64,000 bases of DNA from Gemmatimonadaceae bacterium (GCA_019186945.1 JABAQJ010000011.1:103197-167196); one strand, 5' to 3'; counted from the stretch's first letter, positions 19,108 through 28,723 are shown. A program made the numbers and translations. Notes: a model not told the origin generated them from the sequence alone.

Positions 19108-20406
19108 TCAGCGCTCCAAGGCCTCGTGAGCGAAGACGGCATCGCGGGCAAGTTCGGCGCGAAAGTCCGGGTGGGCGACCGATATCAGGGCGGCCGACCG
19201 TTCGGTCACGGAGAGGCCATGCAGGTTCACGGCACCGTATTCGGTCACCACCCAGTGCACGTGACCGCGCGTCGTGACAACGCCTGCGCCGGGCGCCAAC
19301 CGGACGACGATCCGCGAAACGCTTCCGCCGCGCGCGGTCGATGGCAAGGCGATGATCGGCTTGCCGCCGGGCGAACGCGCCGCGCCACGGATGAAATCCA
19401 TCTGGCCGCCGATCCCGGAGTAAATACGGTGTCCCATCGAGTCCGCGCAGACCTGCCCCGTCAGATCGATCTCGATGGCCGAGTTGATGGCGGTCACACG
19501 AGGATTCTTCGCGATCAGCGCCGTATCATTGGTGCGGTCGCAGGAGTGAAACTCGACCATCGGATTATCGTCGACGAAGTCGTACAGTCGTCTCGTGCCG
19601 TTCACGAAAGACGTCACGATCCGTCCCGGATGCACCTGCTTGAACCGGTTGGTCACGGCCCCCGACTCGACGAGGTCGACGGCCCGATCGGAGAACATCT
19701 CGGTGTGGATGCCGAGATCCTTCTTGTCGTGCAACCTCGCCAGCACCGCATCGGGGATGGCGCCGATACCGAGTTGCAGGGTCGCCCGATGCTCGACGAG
19801 ACCTGCCACGAGTTCGCCGATGTGCGCCTCCGCAGGGCTCTCCATGCCCGGAGGATGTTCGGGAAGCGGGCGGCTGGTGACGCAGAACGCATCGAGGCGA
19901 TCGAACGGCACGGCTGTGTTTCCGTGCGTGCGTGGCATCTGTTCGTTGATTTCGGCGATGACGAACCGCGCGGAATCCACCGCCGCCCTTGCCGAGTCGA
20001 CCGACGTACCTAACGAACAGCAGCCATGCCGATCAGGAGGCGAGAGCTGAACTATCGCCACGTCCAGTGGGATTCTGCCACTATGAAACAGCGACGGGAT
20101 GTCGGACAGGAAGACCGGAATGAAGTCCGCCCGGCCGTCATTGATGGGTGCGCGAAGAGACGGTCCGCAGAAGAACGCCATGGAGCGGATACGCCCAGCG
20201 CGATCGCTGTCCGTCCATGGTGCCGGTCCCTCGGTATGCATGTGATACAGCCGGATGCCCTCGACGTCGTCACGAGCCGCCAGTGCATCGAGCAGAACGG
20301 TTGGCGTTGCTGCGGCTCCGTGCGCGAACAGCCTCATTCCGCTGGCCACGAGCGAGACGACTTCGGCGGGCGCCACCGCCCGCGTGCGCCATGGAATCGT
20401 CAGCAT
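19108..20406 (-). CDS. Acetyl-CoA hydrolase/transferase family protein (4-hydroxybutyrate CoA-transferase-like)
   Basis: 432 aa, matching the Cat2/AbfT group of CoA-transferases in length. The catalytic glutamate is expected in the segment GIHTEMFSDRAVDLV; other family landmarks are GIGAIPDAVL and the C-terminal GGSVSRIVVRL and VTEYGAVNLHG. Members move CoA between acetyl-CoA and short hydroxy- or fatty acids, or hydrolyse acetyl-CoA. The start lies only 9 bp after ccoS on the same strand, so it may be read as the last gene of the cbb3 oxidase operon, which is not a standard arrangement. Confidence 0.85.
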   Translation of the reverse strand: MLTIPWRTRAVAPAEVVSLVASGMRLFAHGAAATPTVLLDALAARDDVEGIRLYHMHTEGPAPWTDSDRAGRIRSMAFFCGPSLRAPINDGRADFIPVFLSDIPSLFHSGRIPLDVAIVQLSPPDRHGCCSLGTSVDSARAAVDSARFVIAEINEQMPRTHGNTAVPFDRLDAFCVTSRPLPEHPPGMESPAEAHIGELVAGLVEHRATLQLGIGAIPDAVLARLHDKKDLGIHTEMFSDRAVDLVESGAVTNRFKQVHPGRIVTSFVNGTRRLYDFVDDNPMVEFHSCDRTNDTALIAKNPRVTAINSAIEIDLTGQVCADSMGHRIYSGIGGQMDFIRGAARSPGGKPIIALPSTARGGSVSRIVVRLAPGAGVVTTRGHVHWVVTEYGAVNLHGLSVTERSAALISVAHPDFRAELARDAVFAHEALER

Positions 20407-20415
20407 GCGTCGTGT

Positions 20416-20571
20416 CTACTGGCGACGACGCGGTTCGTCGTCGTGCAACACACGGAGCGGCGGCGTGTCCAGGTCGTCGAACTGGCCTTGCCGCGTCGCC
20501 CAGACGAATGCGACCACGGCGCCTAACACTATTACGAGTGCCAGCGGGAGGACGATGTAAAGGATACTCAC
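20416..20571 (-). CDS. ccoS: cbb3-type oxidase assembly protein CcoS
   Basis: 51 aa from the GTG ending at 20571, which overlaps the ccoI stop by 4 bp (GTGA); a frame starting ten codons earlier would intrude into ccoI. One TM helix (SILYIVLPLALVIVLGAVVA) is followed by the family signature GQFDDLDTP. CcoS is needed for maturation of the cbb3 oxidase, probably cofactor insertion. Confidence 0.9.
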   Translation of the reverse strand: MSILYIVLPLALVIVLGAVVAFVWATRQGQFDDLDTPPLRVLHDDEPRRRQ

Positions 20572-23030
20572 GACACTCGTGGGAAAGTGCGTCCGAGCCA
20601 CGAACCCAGGACGACGGTCAGCGACGACATCGGCATCATTATCGCCCCCAATAGTGGGTTGATTACACCCGTAATCGCCAGACCGACTCCCAGCACGTTG
20701 TAGGCAAGCGAGAACGCGATGTTACGGCGGATCACCCTCATGGTGTTGGCCGCGCCGGCCGAGAGTTCGACCAGTACGGATAGCCCCGGTGTCGTGAGGT
20801 ACACATCGGCCGTGGCGAGCGACGCTTCGGCGCCGCCGTGGACCGCGATCCCAACCGTCGCAGCGGCCATCGCTGCCGCGTCGTTCACGCCGTCACCGAC
20901 CATCACCACGGTGCGCCCGGGATCCGCCGCACGTGCCTCGGCCACCTGGCGCAGTTTGGCCTCCGGCGACATCTCCCCCATGCAATCGACAACCGCCAGC
21001 CCCAACTCCGACCCGACGGCTCTGGCGACATCGCTCACGTCGCCGGACAACATGCGCACGCGCCAGCCTTGGGCGCGCAACCGATCGAGACTCTCGCGCG
21101 CATCGACGCGAATCGCGTCCCCAAACGCTGCCCGCGCCCGCACGACGCCATCGACCGCGATCCAGACCGGCGTGTACGCGGGATCCCCGTGCATTTCGCG
21201 ACACGAAGTTGCCCCAGTTGCAGCCGACGAAACGAAGGATGGCGATCCGATGACCACGTCGTGGCCCAGGACGCGACCACGGATTCCTCCACCCGGCACA
21301 TGGGTCGACGATTCCACCGGCGGCGTCTCGAGGCCCGCGAACGCCTGGCGGAAACCCTCGGCCAGCGGATGCGTGGATCCCTGCTCCAGGGAAAGGACAA
21401 GTGGCTTGAGCGACTCCTCACCGTGCCACTGCAGCAGCGAGGAACGCCCCTCGGTGATCGTCCCTGTCTTGTCGATGAAGAGCAGTCCCGGACGCGACAG
21501 CGACTCCAGCGCATCTCCTCCCTTCACGAAAATCCCGCGGCGCGCCGCGCGCCCCGCCGCTACCGTGACAGCCAGGGGCGTTGCCATCGCAAGGGCGCAC
21601 GGACAGGTCACGACGAGAAGCGCAATGGCATGATCGAGTGCGCGCGTCGCGTCATCGCGATACCAGAGTACGTACGTCGCCAGCGCAAGAACGAGCGTGA
21701 CGATCACGAATACGCCCGCCATGCGGTTCGCGAGCAGAACGATCGGGGCACGGCGCCTCGCGCTCTGCTCGACCTGCTGCAGAAGCCTGGCCACACGGCT
21801 GCTCTCCCCCGATCGCACGACCCGCACGCGCAGCGGGGCGGCGACGTTGAGCGTCCCTGCATAGACGTTCGCCCCCACGTCGACGCTCACCGGGCGCGGT
21901 TCGCCCGTGAGCAGCGACAGGTCGAGCGTCGACTGGCCATCGACGACCACTCCGTCGGCAGCGAGCGTCTCGCCGGCACGCACGTCCATCGTCATGCCAG
22001 GCAGGAGCGCCGTCGCCGGGATCTCGCGGACCACCCCCTGTTCATCTACCATGCGTGCCCCGTTCGGCGTTACCGTCGAGAGCAGCTCGGAGGCGGCAGC
22101 AGCCGCGCGCTGGCTACGCTGCTGCAGGAAGCGTCCGATCAGAAGCAGGAATATCAGGACGCTGACGCCGTCGAAATAGATCGGCCCGGTATCGGTGACG
22201 GTGTTCACGGCGCCACGCACGAACCCCGCCGCCAGCGCGATGGCAATGGGGACATCGAGGTGCAACGATCGGGTCCGCAGGGCTCCCCAGGCGCCGGTGA
22301 AAAAGACGCGCCCTGGGCCGAGGATGGCCGGTACCGTCAGGATCAACGACGTCCAGCGGAAGAAGCGCTCGAAGTCCGCTTCGATGCCGGCAGAGAGCCA
22401 GCCGCTGTACATCGCCAGAGCCGGAAGCATCACGTTGATCGCGATTGCACCCGCGATGCCGATCCGCGTCAGCGCGACCCGGTCCTCGGCGCGACGGACT
22501 TCGCCCGCGCGGATGCCCCGGTACGGATGCGGGACGTAACCGAGCGACTCCAGGAACCTTGCGACTTCCGACAGCGGTGTGCGGATCGCATCCCATTCGA
22601 GGGTAGCCTGCGACCGACCCACATGCAGCTCCGCCCGAACCACACCCGGCAGCACCAACGGCACCCGCTCTACCAGCCACACGCAGCTCGCGCAGTGCAC
22701 GCCTTCGAGGTATAAATGCACGCGCGACAGGCCGTCAGCCGTCCGCTGCACGTACAACTCATGGAAGTCCGGGTGATCGAACTCGTCGTAACTGCGGCCG
22801 GTCCGGACCACCGGCGTGGTGCGGCGCTCGGCGAATTCGTAGTAGCGATCCAGGCCGTGATCGTGGAGTATCTCGAACACCGCGCGGCAGCCCCCGCAGC
22901 AGAACTGCGCCCTCGCTCCGTCTTCATGAAGTGCGGTCGGTACCGGCAAGCCGCAATGCGCGCACGGACTCGGCACTCCGGCCCCTTCGTGGGACGTGGC
23001 TCCAGCTGTCGCGGCGCTAGTGGCGAGCAT
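20568..23030 (-). CDS. ccoI: Copper-translocating P-type ATPase CcoI/FixI
   Basis: The 820-aa protein has an N-terminal Cys-rich domain (CAHCGLPV, then FCCGGCRAVFEIL), a heavy-metal-associated domain with GVHCASC, eight or so TM helices, the CPC metal site in VVTCPCALAMATPLA, the phosphorylation site DKTGTITEG and the hinge GDGVNDAAAM. This architecture is the CcoI/FixI group that delivers copper for CuB of the cbb3 oxidase. It overlaps the sulfite-exporter-like gene upstream by 14 bp and ccoS downstream by 4 bp. Confidence 0.95.
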   Translation of the reverse strand: MLATSAATAGATSHEGAGVPSPCAHCGLPVPTALHEDGARAQFCCGGCRAVFEILHDHGLDRYYEFAERRTTPVVRTGRSYDEFDHPDFHELYVQRTADGLSRVHLYLEGVHCASCVWLVERVPLVLPGVVRAELHVGRSQATLEWDAIRTPLSEVARFLESLGYVPHPYRGIRAGEVRRAEDRVALTRIGIAGAIAINVMLPALAMYSGWLSAGIEADFERFFRWTSLILTVPAILGPGRVFFTGAWGALRTRSLHLDVPIAIALAAGFVRGAVNTVTDTGPIYFDGVSVLIFLLLIGRFLQQRSQRAAAAASELLSTVTPNGARMVDEQGVVREIPATALLPGMTMDVRAGETLAADGVVVDGQSTLDLSLLTGEPRPVSVDVGANVYAGTLNVAAPLRVRVVRSGESSRVARLLQQVEQSARRRAPIVLLANRMAGVFVIVTLVLALATYVLWYRDDATRALDHAIALLVVTCPCALAMATPLAVTVAAGRAARRGIFVKGGDALESLSRPGLLFIDKTGTITEGRSSLLQWHGEESLKPLVLSLEQGSTHPLAEGFRQAFAGLETPPVESSTHVPGGGIRGRVLGHDVVIGSPSFVSSAATGATSCREMHGDPAYTPVWIAVDGVVRARAAFGDAIRVDARESLDRLRAQGWRVRMLSGDVSDVARAVGSELGLAVVDCMGEMSPEAKLRQVAEARAADPGRTVVMVGDGVNDAAAMAAATVGIAVHGGAEASLATADVYLTTPGLSVLVELSAGAANTMRVIRRNIAFSLAYNVLGVGLAITGVINPLLGAIMMPMSSLTVVLGSWLGRTFPRVS

Positions 23031-23724
23031 GCGCTGCCGCCGGGTGTCCCGCAGACGGCCCTGACAGGCGCGCCTCGACCCGCAGGCGCCCGGCGATCGA
23101 CAGCAGCCCGATGACCACGACCGCGACCGCCGATACCATTGGCAAACGTGCGCGCCATGGACCGGCCAGCCGTTGAACCGAGTAACCCGCGGCCACCATT
23201 ACCGGAAGCGTTCCGAGCCAGAATGCGACCATAGTAAGGATAGCGACGTCGACACGCCCAGTACCGGCGGCCGCAGCCACAAAAGCGTACAGCCACCCAC
23301 AGGGCAGCAGTGTCGTGAGCAGTCCGATCGCGCCTGCGCGCACGACGGCTGGCTGCCGGCGAAGGCGCGCCAGCGCCGCGCCTAACGCTCCTGGCGCACC
23401 CCGCCCCGGGGCGGGGAAGATCCGCATCCCGCGCTGGGCCAGTACCGTAGACAGACCCCACGCCACCATCGCCGTACCGGAGAGGATCGCTGCCACGCGG
23501 GATACGCCGGCCAGTGCGCCCAGGCGATCGAGAGTGGAGCCGGCGACGCCGGCAACTGCTCCGAGCGTGGCGTACGACAACAGGCGACCGACGTTGTACG
23601 CGGCGTGACTCCGGATACCGTTCCCGGGCCCGACCGCGTAGTAGCACACGAAGGGGCCGCACATCCCCGCGCAGTGTACGCTACCAAGGAGCGAAGCCCC
23701 CAGAACCCCAAGCACCAACAGCAT
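23017..23724 (-). CDS. Sulfite exporter TauE/SafE-like (UreH-domain) membrane protein
   Basis: 235 aa from the ATG ending at 23724, placed 2 bp after the fixH stop; the longer frame from 23805 lies inside fixH. Landmarks are the N-terminal GSVHCAGMCGPFV, typical of the small TauE/SafE-like proteins found in cco gene clusters, and LLPCGWLYAFVAAAAGTG with a Cys in a membrane helix. Homologues between fixH and ccoI are thought to take part in copper handling for cbb3 assembly. Function here is inferred from context. Confidence 0.85.
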   Translation of the reverse strand: MLLVLGVLGASLLGSVHCAGMCGPFVCYYAVGPGNGIRSHAAYNVGRLLSYATLGAVAGVAGSTLDRLGALAGVSRVAAILSGTAMVAWGLSTVLAQRGMRIFPAPGRGAPGALGAALARLRRQPAVVRAGAIGLLTTLLPCGWLYAFVAAAAGTGRVDVAILTMVAFWLGTLPVMVAAGYSVQRLAGPWRARLPMVSAVAVVVIGLLSIAGRLRVEARLSGPSAGHPAAAHARH

Positions 23725-23726
23725 CG

Positions 23727-24206
23727 TCAATGGACCCGTGCGTCCACGCGCTCGCGAGCCGTGAAGCGCTGGCCGCCGCGCCGTACCGTGAAGCGCAGTT
23801 CCCATTCGCCGGGGCGCTGCGCGGGTAGCTCGGCGCGGTATTCCCCGCCGCCTAGCTCCGTCAGCGTCGCGAACAGCTGGCGCGCGGCGCGCGCGTTATG
23901 CATCGCAAGCACGTCCACCGCAGCGCCGGCAATCCCCACGCCGGTGGAATCCCTCAGGACGATGGACACTGCCCCCTCTCCATCTCCCGTGCGAAGCATC
24001 AGCGTGGGATCGATCCGCCACGAGAGCATGCGGTTCACCTGCCGCTGCGCAAGTTCGTCGTCCCAATGCACTGCCTTGTTGTAGTAGTCACCTTCCACCG
24101 CGAAGGACGGATCGGCAGATGCTACAACAGCGAACCAGACCTGGGCGACCACCGTCATGATCAACACGACCGCGATCGCAATCGGCCAATGCAGCCCGCG
24201 CTTCAC
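23727..24206 (-). CDS. ccoH: FixH/CcoH family protein
   Basis: 159 aa: one N-terminal TM helix (WPIAIAVVLIMTVVAQVWFAVVA), then the conserved DPSFAVEGDYYNKAVHWDDELAQRQ stretch of FixH, and a beta-rich periplasmic domain. CcoH acts in assembly and stability of the cbb3 oxidase. The start overlaps the ccoG stop by 4 bp. Confidence 0.88.
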   Translation of the reverse strand: MKRGLHWPIAIAVVLIMTVVAQVWFAVVASADPSFAVEGDYYNKAVHWDDELAQRQVNRMLSWRIDPTLMLRTGDGEGAVSIVLRDSTGVGIAGAAVDVLAMHNARAARQLFATLTELGGGEYRAELPAQRPGEWELRFTVRRGGQRFTARERVDARVH

Positions 24207-25651
24207 CTGTTCCGCTCCTTGTCAGAGGCATCGCCCGGAATCGCCTCACCGCCATCGCCCGTGCCTTCGGGACCCAGCAGCCGGTACGGGTACGCCTGAG
24301 CGAATCCCTGGCCATCCGAGATGCGGACGGTAATCGCATGCCCGCCAGCTGCAAACGCCGAGCGTGGCAGCACGACGAACAGGCTCAACGTCTCCGATTT
24401 CCCGTTGGCAACCGGGAATGGATTGACAGGGATGATCACGTTCCCGCCTTCTGCGCCCGTGACATCTATGCTGTACGAGCGATCGTCGCCGGCGCGATTG
24501 GTGATCTTCACCCGTACCTGGTTCTGGATCGCGCCATCCGGGCTTTCGGTGTATGGCGTCTCCGTCGATCGCAGCAGCACGATGTCGGCCGCCTCCTTCG
24601 TGCCCAGTTGCCACACGAACAATCCCACGACCACCGCCAGCAGCGCGGGATACACGACCGTGCGTGGCCGGAGGAGGTGCTTGCGTTCTCCGGCCAGAAT
24701 CTCCATCGACGTGTATCTGATCAGGCCACGCGGTTTGCCGATCGCGTCCATGATCGCGTCGCAGGCGTCCGCGCACTGCGTACAGTGGATGCATTCCATC
24801 TGGAGTCCATCCCGGATGTCGATCCCCGTCGGGCAGGTCGCGACACACGCGACGCAGTCGATGCAGTCGCCCGCGTCGGACGCTCGATCCTTGGTGCCTT
24901 TGGTCCGGGGCTCGCCGCGGTTCCGGTCGTAGGCGACCACCAGTGAGCTCTTGTCGAGTAACACCGACTGCCAGCGACCGTAAGGGCAGGCAATAGTGCA
25001 CGTCTGCTCGCGGAAGTACGCGAAGTCGAGGAACACCAGAATCGTCGTCACCGCCATGACGGCGAATGACGACGGATGCTCCACGGGCGATTGCGTGACC
25101 CAGACCTTGAGTGCGTCCACGCCGACGAAGTACGCGAGGAACGTATGCGCCAGAATCAGCGACAACACGAAATAGATCGCGTGCTTCGCCACACGACGCG
25201 GATGGAAGTGATTCCGCGTCTTGTCGATGTTGATCGATCCCATGCGCCCCCCTTCCACCCAGCGCTCGATCGGGCGGTACAGGAACTCCATCCATACTGT
25301 CTGCGGACAACCCCAGCCGCACCAGACGCGGCCGAAGAGCGCCGTGAAAGTGAAGATCGTCAGCGCCAACGCTCCCAGCAGCAGCATGAACAGTAGCGTG
25401 TCGGTCGACAGGAACGTGTGTCCGAAAAACGTGAACTCGCGGCGCGGCGCATCCAGGAGGATCAGCGGCTTGCCGTTCATGCGGATGTGCGGGATGGCGA
25501 GATAGATGACCATCAACGCATAGGCGACGATTCGGCGGCGCCGCTGCCAGGGTCCATCGGATGGCTTGGGACGGATCCAGCGACGGGATCCATCCTCGTT
25601 CATCGTGGGCAGAACCCTCCCGCGGGCGCGCGGTGGAGCTGCGGTCGTCAC
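24203..25651 (-). CDS. ccoG: Cytochrome c oxidase accessory protein CcoG (RdxA/FixG)
   Basis: The 482-aa protein has TM helices in the first half, an NapH-like CGWGCPQTVWMEF motif, and a bacterial-type ferredoxin pair CIDCVACVATCP and CIHCTQCADAC for two [4Fe-4S] clusters, followed by a TM helix and an Ig-like C-terminal domain. CcoG is the copper-reductase-like assembly factor of cbb3 oxidases. Overlaps ccoP by 4 bp. Confidence 0.94.
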   Translation of the reverse strand: MTTAAPPRARGRVLPTMNEDGSRRWIRPKPSDGPWQRRRRIVAYALMVIYLAIPHIRMNGKPLILLDAPRREFTFFGHTFLSTDTLLFMLLLGALALTIFTFTALFGRVWCGWGCPQTVWMEFLYRPIERWVEGGRMGSINIDKTRNHFHPRRVAKHAIYFVLSLILAHTFLAYFVGVDALKVWVTQSPVEHPSSFAVMAVTTILVFLDFAYFREQTCTIACPYGRWQSVLLDKSSLVVAYDRNRGEPRTKGTKDRASDAGDCIDCVACVATCPTGIDIRDGLQMECIHCTQCADACDAIMDAIGKPRGLIRYTSMEILAGERKHLLRPRTVVYPALLAVVVGLFVWQLGTKEAADIVLLRSTETPYTESPDGAIQNQVRVKITNRAGDDRSYSIDVTGAEGGNVIIPVNPFPVANGKSETLSLFVVLPRSAFAAGGHAITVRISDGQGFAQAYPYRLLGPEGTGDGGEAIPGDASDKERNR

Positions 25652-26208
25652 GGCGCGATCGGGACGCCCTCCGGCGCCTTCGGACTCGGCGGATTGGTTC
25701 CCTTTAGCGAAGCGACGTACACCGTTACCGCGTTGACCTGTTCAGGCTTGAGGAGCTTCCCCCAATTCGGCATTCCCTTCGCCAGCACTCCGTCACTGAC
25801 CGTCTTGTAGATCTCCGACAGAGTCGCGCCATGAATCCAGTAGGTATCCGTCAGGTTCGGACCGATGCTCCCACCGCCGTCAGCACGATGGCATGGGACG
25901 CAATTGGTGGCGTAGACCTGCTTGCCAAGTGCGAGCGCAGTCGGGCTGCTGGCCAGGGCCGCCAGTTCCTCCGGCGTCGCACCACCGACGGGTTCGGGAT
26001 GCGCCGCCTTCCAGGCAGCAACATCGGCATCGTAGTTCGCCACTCTCCCCTTACCCACGCCAATGCCAGGCACATTGAACGCATAGAGCACGGAGAAGAT
26101 GATGGTGGCGTAGAAGAGGTACACCCACCAGCGCGGGAGCGGATTGTCGTACTCCTGGATGCCGTCGTAAGTGTGCTCAATCAGTTGCGAAGGCTTGTCA
26201 GCGGCCAT
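25648..26208 (-). CDS. ccoP: Mono-haem cbb3 oxidase subunit III (CcoP)
   Basis: 186 aa from the ATG ending at 26208, where the family start MAADKPSQLIEHTYDGIQEYDNP is obvious; the long upstream part of the frame is a shadow of ccoQ and ccoNO. One TM helix (WWVYLFYATIIFSVLYAF) is followed by a cytochrome c domain with a single CVPCH site and a distal methionine in GMPNWG. Proteobacterial CcoP usually has two haem c groups, so this is the short, single-haem form. It sits 2 bp after ccoQ and overlaps ccoG by 4 bp. Confidence 0.92.
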   Translation of the reverse strand: MAADKPSQLIEHTYDGIQEYDNPLPRWWVYLFYATIIFSVLYAFNVPGIGVGKGRVANYDADVAAWKAAHPEPVGGATPEELAALASSPTALALGKQVYATNCVPCHRADGGGSIGPNLTDTYWIHGATLSEIYKTVSDGVLAKGMPNWGKLLKPEQVNAVTVYVASLKGTNPPSPKAPEGVPIAP

Positions 26209-26210
26209 GA

Positions 26211-26405
26211 TCACCTTCCGCGCTCGCGCGGCGTCTGAGGGTGCTCGTCGTCGAGCGGCATCCTTGCTGCGGCATCGTATGTGGCCTTGAAGCGGGGCGA
26301 GAAGATGCGCCAGCAGATCAACACGAACGCGGCGATGAAAAGCAGTAGCGCGACTTGCGGATACACGTCCAGCCCAGCGGCACTCATGATCTGGGTGAGA
26401 CTCAT
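26211..26405 (-). CDS. ccoQ: CcoQ-like small membrane subunit of cbb3 oxidase
   Basis: 64 aa, starting in an ATGA overlap with the ccoNO stop. One TM helix (YPQVALLLFIAAFVLICW) and then the conserved R-I-F-S-P-R-F segment and a charged tail ending in PQTPRERGR. Position between the catalytic subunits and ccoP is the standard place of ccoQ, which stabilises the complex. Confidence 0.85.
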   Translation of the reverse strand: MSLTQIMSAAGLDVYPQVALLLFIAAFVLICWRIFSPRFKATYDAAARMPLDDEHPQTPRERGR

Positions 26406-28723
26406 GGATTTCCTCTCCCTGTCGGCGGTACCGCTGCCGGCACCGGTGTCGCGATCTGCGACGCGCCACGTGACGCCGCCGTCGCCGGATATCCGCCCTG
26501 GGCCGTTGCCGAAGGTGATCCGCCCTGTACGTCCTTCCCGAGACGCTGCAGATAGGCAATTACCGCGACCACCTCCTTTGTCTCCAGTCCCTTGACACCG
26601 CCACCCTGCGCCAGGTCGTCGGCGATGACCTTCGCCTGGACACGCGCCATGTCCGCGGCGCTTGCGACGGCGTCGCCGTAGGGCACGCCAAGCATCGCCA
26701 TCGCATCCACCCGCTTCTGTACCTGCGCGAAATCGATGTCCTGCGTCAGGAGGTGAGCGTATGCCGGCATCAGGGACTTCGCGTTCACCTCGCGCGGGCT
26801 CTCGAAATGGCGCAGGTGCCAGAGGTTGCTCTTGAGACCGCCCTCCCGGGCCAGATCGGGGCCGATACGTCGCGAACCCCAAAGGAACGGGTGCTCATAC
26901 ACCGACTCACCGGGCTTCGAGTACTCGCCATAGCGCTCCGTCTCGAACCGGAGCGAACGCACCATCTGCGAATGGCAGTTCACACAGCCTTCCCGTATGT
27001 AGACATCGCGACCCGATAGCTCCAACGGCGTGTACGGATGAACGGAGGCAATCGTCGGAACGTTGCTCTTGATGAGGAAGGTCGGGATGATTTCGAACAG
27101 CGAGGCGACGGCTACCGCAACGGCCGTCAGCACGGTGAACGTGATCGGCATCCGCTCCCAGCGGCGATGGAACGTGAGGTTCAGGAAACGGCCCCAAGCC
27201 GTAGCCGGCACGTCGATGCCCGGCCGGAGCGGCTCGGGAACGAACGTCTTCGACAGCGGTGCCGCCCGGATTACCGGGACGTCGTAGGTCTTCGGGCGAG
27301 CAGCCCACGTCTTCAGGATATTCCACGCGAAGATCACGACCCCAGTCAGATACAACACTCCACCTATCACGCGCACCCAGTACATCGGCACCAGTCGCGC
27401 AACGGACTCGACGAAGTCAGGATATTGCAGCCGACCCGTCTCGTCGAATGCGCGCCACATCAGCCCCTGCGTCACCCCGGCCGAGTAGATCGAGAGGATG
27501 TACAGGACGATCCCGATCGTTCCGATCCACAGGTGCGTGTTCATCAATCGCTTGCTGTACAGCGGCGTCTGGAAGATCCGCGGCGCCAGCCAGTAGATCA
27601 TTCCGAACGTCAGGAAACCGTTCCACGTCAGCGCTCCGGAATGAACGTGCGCGATCGTCCAGTCGGTGTAGTGCGAGAGGGCGTTGACCGACTTCACGGA
27701 GAGCATCGGTCCCTCGAACGTGGCCATCCCATATCCGGTCAGCGCGAGGACCATGAACTTGAGCACGGGATCCTCGACGACCTTGTGCCAGGCGCCGCGC
27801 AGCGTAAGCAGACCGTTGATCATTCCGCCCCACGATGGCGCCCACAGCATCACGGAGAACAGCATGCCCACGGTCGATGCCCACTCGGGAAGCGCCGTGT
27901 AATGCAGGTGATGCGGGCCGGCCCAGATGTACATGAAGACCAGGGTCCAGAAGTGGAGGATCGACAGCCGATAGCTGAAGACGGGACCCTCCGCCGCCTT
28001 GGGCATGAAGTAGTACATCATCCCGAGGAACGGCGTCGTCAGGAAGAACGCCACCGCGTTATGCCCGTACCACCACTGCATGAACGCGTCCTGCACGCCC
28101 GGATAGAGACTGTAGCTCTTGAAGGGACCAGCCGGGAGCGACAGGTTGTTGAAGATGTGGAGGATCGCCACCGTGAGGATCGACGCCAGATAAAACCAGA
28201 TCGCGACGTACAGGTGCCGCTCTCTGCGCCTGAGCATCGTACCGATGAAGTTGATCGCGAATACGACCCACACCACCGCGATCATGATATCGATCGGCCA
28301 CTCCAGTTCAGCGTACTCCTTGGCCTGCGTGTACCCGAGCGGGAGCGTGATCGCGGCCAGCACGATGATGAGCTGCCATCCCCAGAAATGCACGCTGCTC
28401 AACCCGTCGGAGTACATCCGCGCCTTCAGCAGCCGCTGCGTCGAGTAGTAAACGCCCGTGAAGATCGCGTTGCCGGCGAACGCGAAGATCACGGCGTTCG
28501 TGTGCAGGGGACGCAGCCGTCCGAACGTCAGGAACGGGGCGATATTGGACTCCGGATAAGCCATCTGGATCGCGATGACCACTCCCACGAGCATCCCCAC
28601 GAAGCCCCAGAGAATCGTGGCGAACAGGAACTTGCGGACGATGTCGTCATCGTAGGAGAACGATTCGAGCCGGCTCGCTGTCATGGCAGCGTTGCCGGCA
28701 GGAGCGTCCTGCGGACCGGTCAT
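26402..28723 (-). CDS. ccoNO: Fused cbb3 oxidase subunits I and II (CcoNO)
   Basis: The 773-aa protein joins CcoN (about 1-490, 12 TM helices) to CcoO (about 515-760). In the CcoN part the copper ligand helix carries YGHNAVAFFLT, GPHHLHYTALPEWAS gives the His pair, and HVHSGALTWNGFLTFGMIYW holds the haem-ligand His and the C-family cross-link Tyr on the following helix, so the catalytic site looks intact. The CcoO part has one TM helix and one haem c site, EGCVNCHSQMVRSLRFE. CcoN and CcoO are separate in Proteobacteria; fusions are known in Bacteroidota. First gene of the cco operon. An ATG 39 bp downstream is an alternative start. Confidence 0.94.
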   Translation of the reverse strand: MTGPQDAPAGNAAMTASRLESFSYDDDIVRKFLFATILWGFVGMLVGVVIAIQMAYPESNIAPFLTFGRLRPLHTNAVIFAFAGNAIFTGVYYSTQRLLKARMYSDGLSSVHFWGWQLIIVLAAITLPLGYTQAKEYAELEWPIDIMIAVVWVVFAINFIGTMLRRRERHLYVAIWFYLASILTVAILHIFNNLSLPAGPFKSYSLYPGVQDAFMQWWYGHNAVAFFLTTPFLGMMYYFMPKAAEGPVFSYRLSILHFWTLVFMYIWAGPHHLHYTALPEWASTVGMLFSVMLWAPSWGGMINGLLTLRGAWHKVVEDPVLKFMVLALTGYGMATFEGPMLSVKSVNALSHYTDWTIAHVHSGALTWNGFLTFGMIYWLAPRIFQTPLYSKRLMNTHLWIGTIGIVLYILSIYSAGVTQGLMWRAFDETGRLQYPDFVESVARLVPMYWVRVIGGVLYLTGVVIFAWNILKTWAARPKTYDVPVIRAAPLSKTFVPEPLRPGIDVPATAWGRFLNLTFHRRWERMPITFTVLTAVAVAVASLFEIIPTFLIKSNVPTIASVHPYTPLELSGRDVYIREGCVNCHSQMVRSLRFETERYGEYSKPGESVYEHPFLWGSRRIGPDLAREGGLKSNLWHLRHFESPREVNAKSLMPAYAHLLTQDIDFAQVQKRVDAMAMLGVPYGDAVASAADMARVQAKVIADDLAQGGGVKGLETKEVVAVIAYLQRLGKDVQGGSPSATAQGGYPATAASRGASQIATPVPAAVPPTGRGNP

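Noticed and set aside
20838..22715. 625-aa plus-strand frame opposite ccoI
   Set aside because: Antisense shadow of the P-type ATPase gene; amino-acid composition is not protein-like.
26406..26882. Upstream parts of the ccoQ and ccoP frames
   Set aside because: They overlap the CcoO part of ccoNO in another frame and give low-complexity Arg/Gly-rich sequence; the family starts lie at 26405 and 26208.
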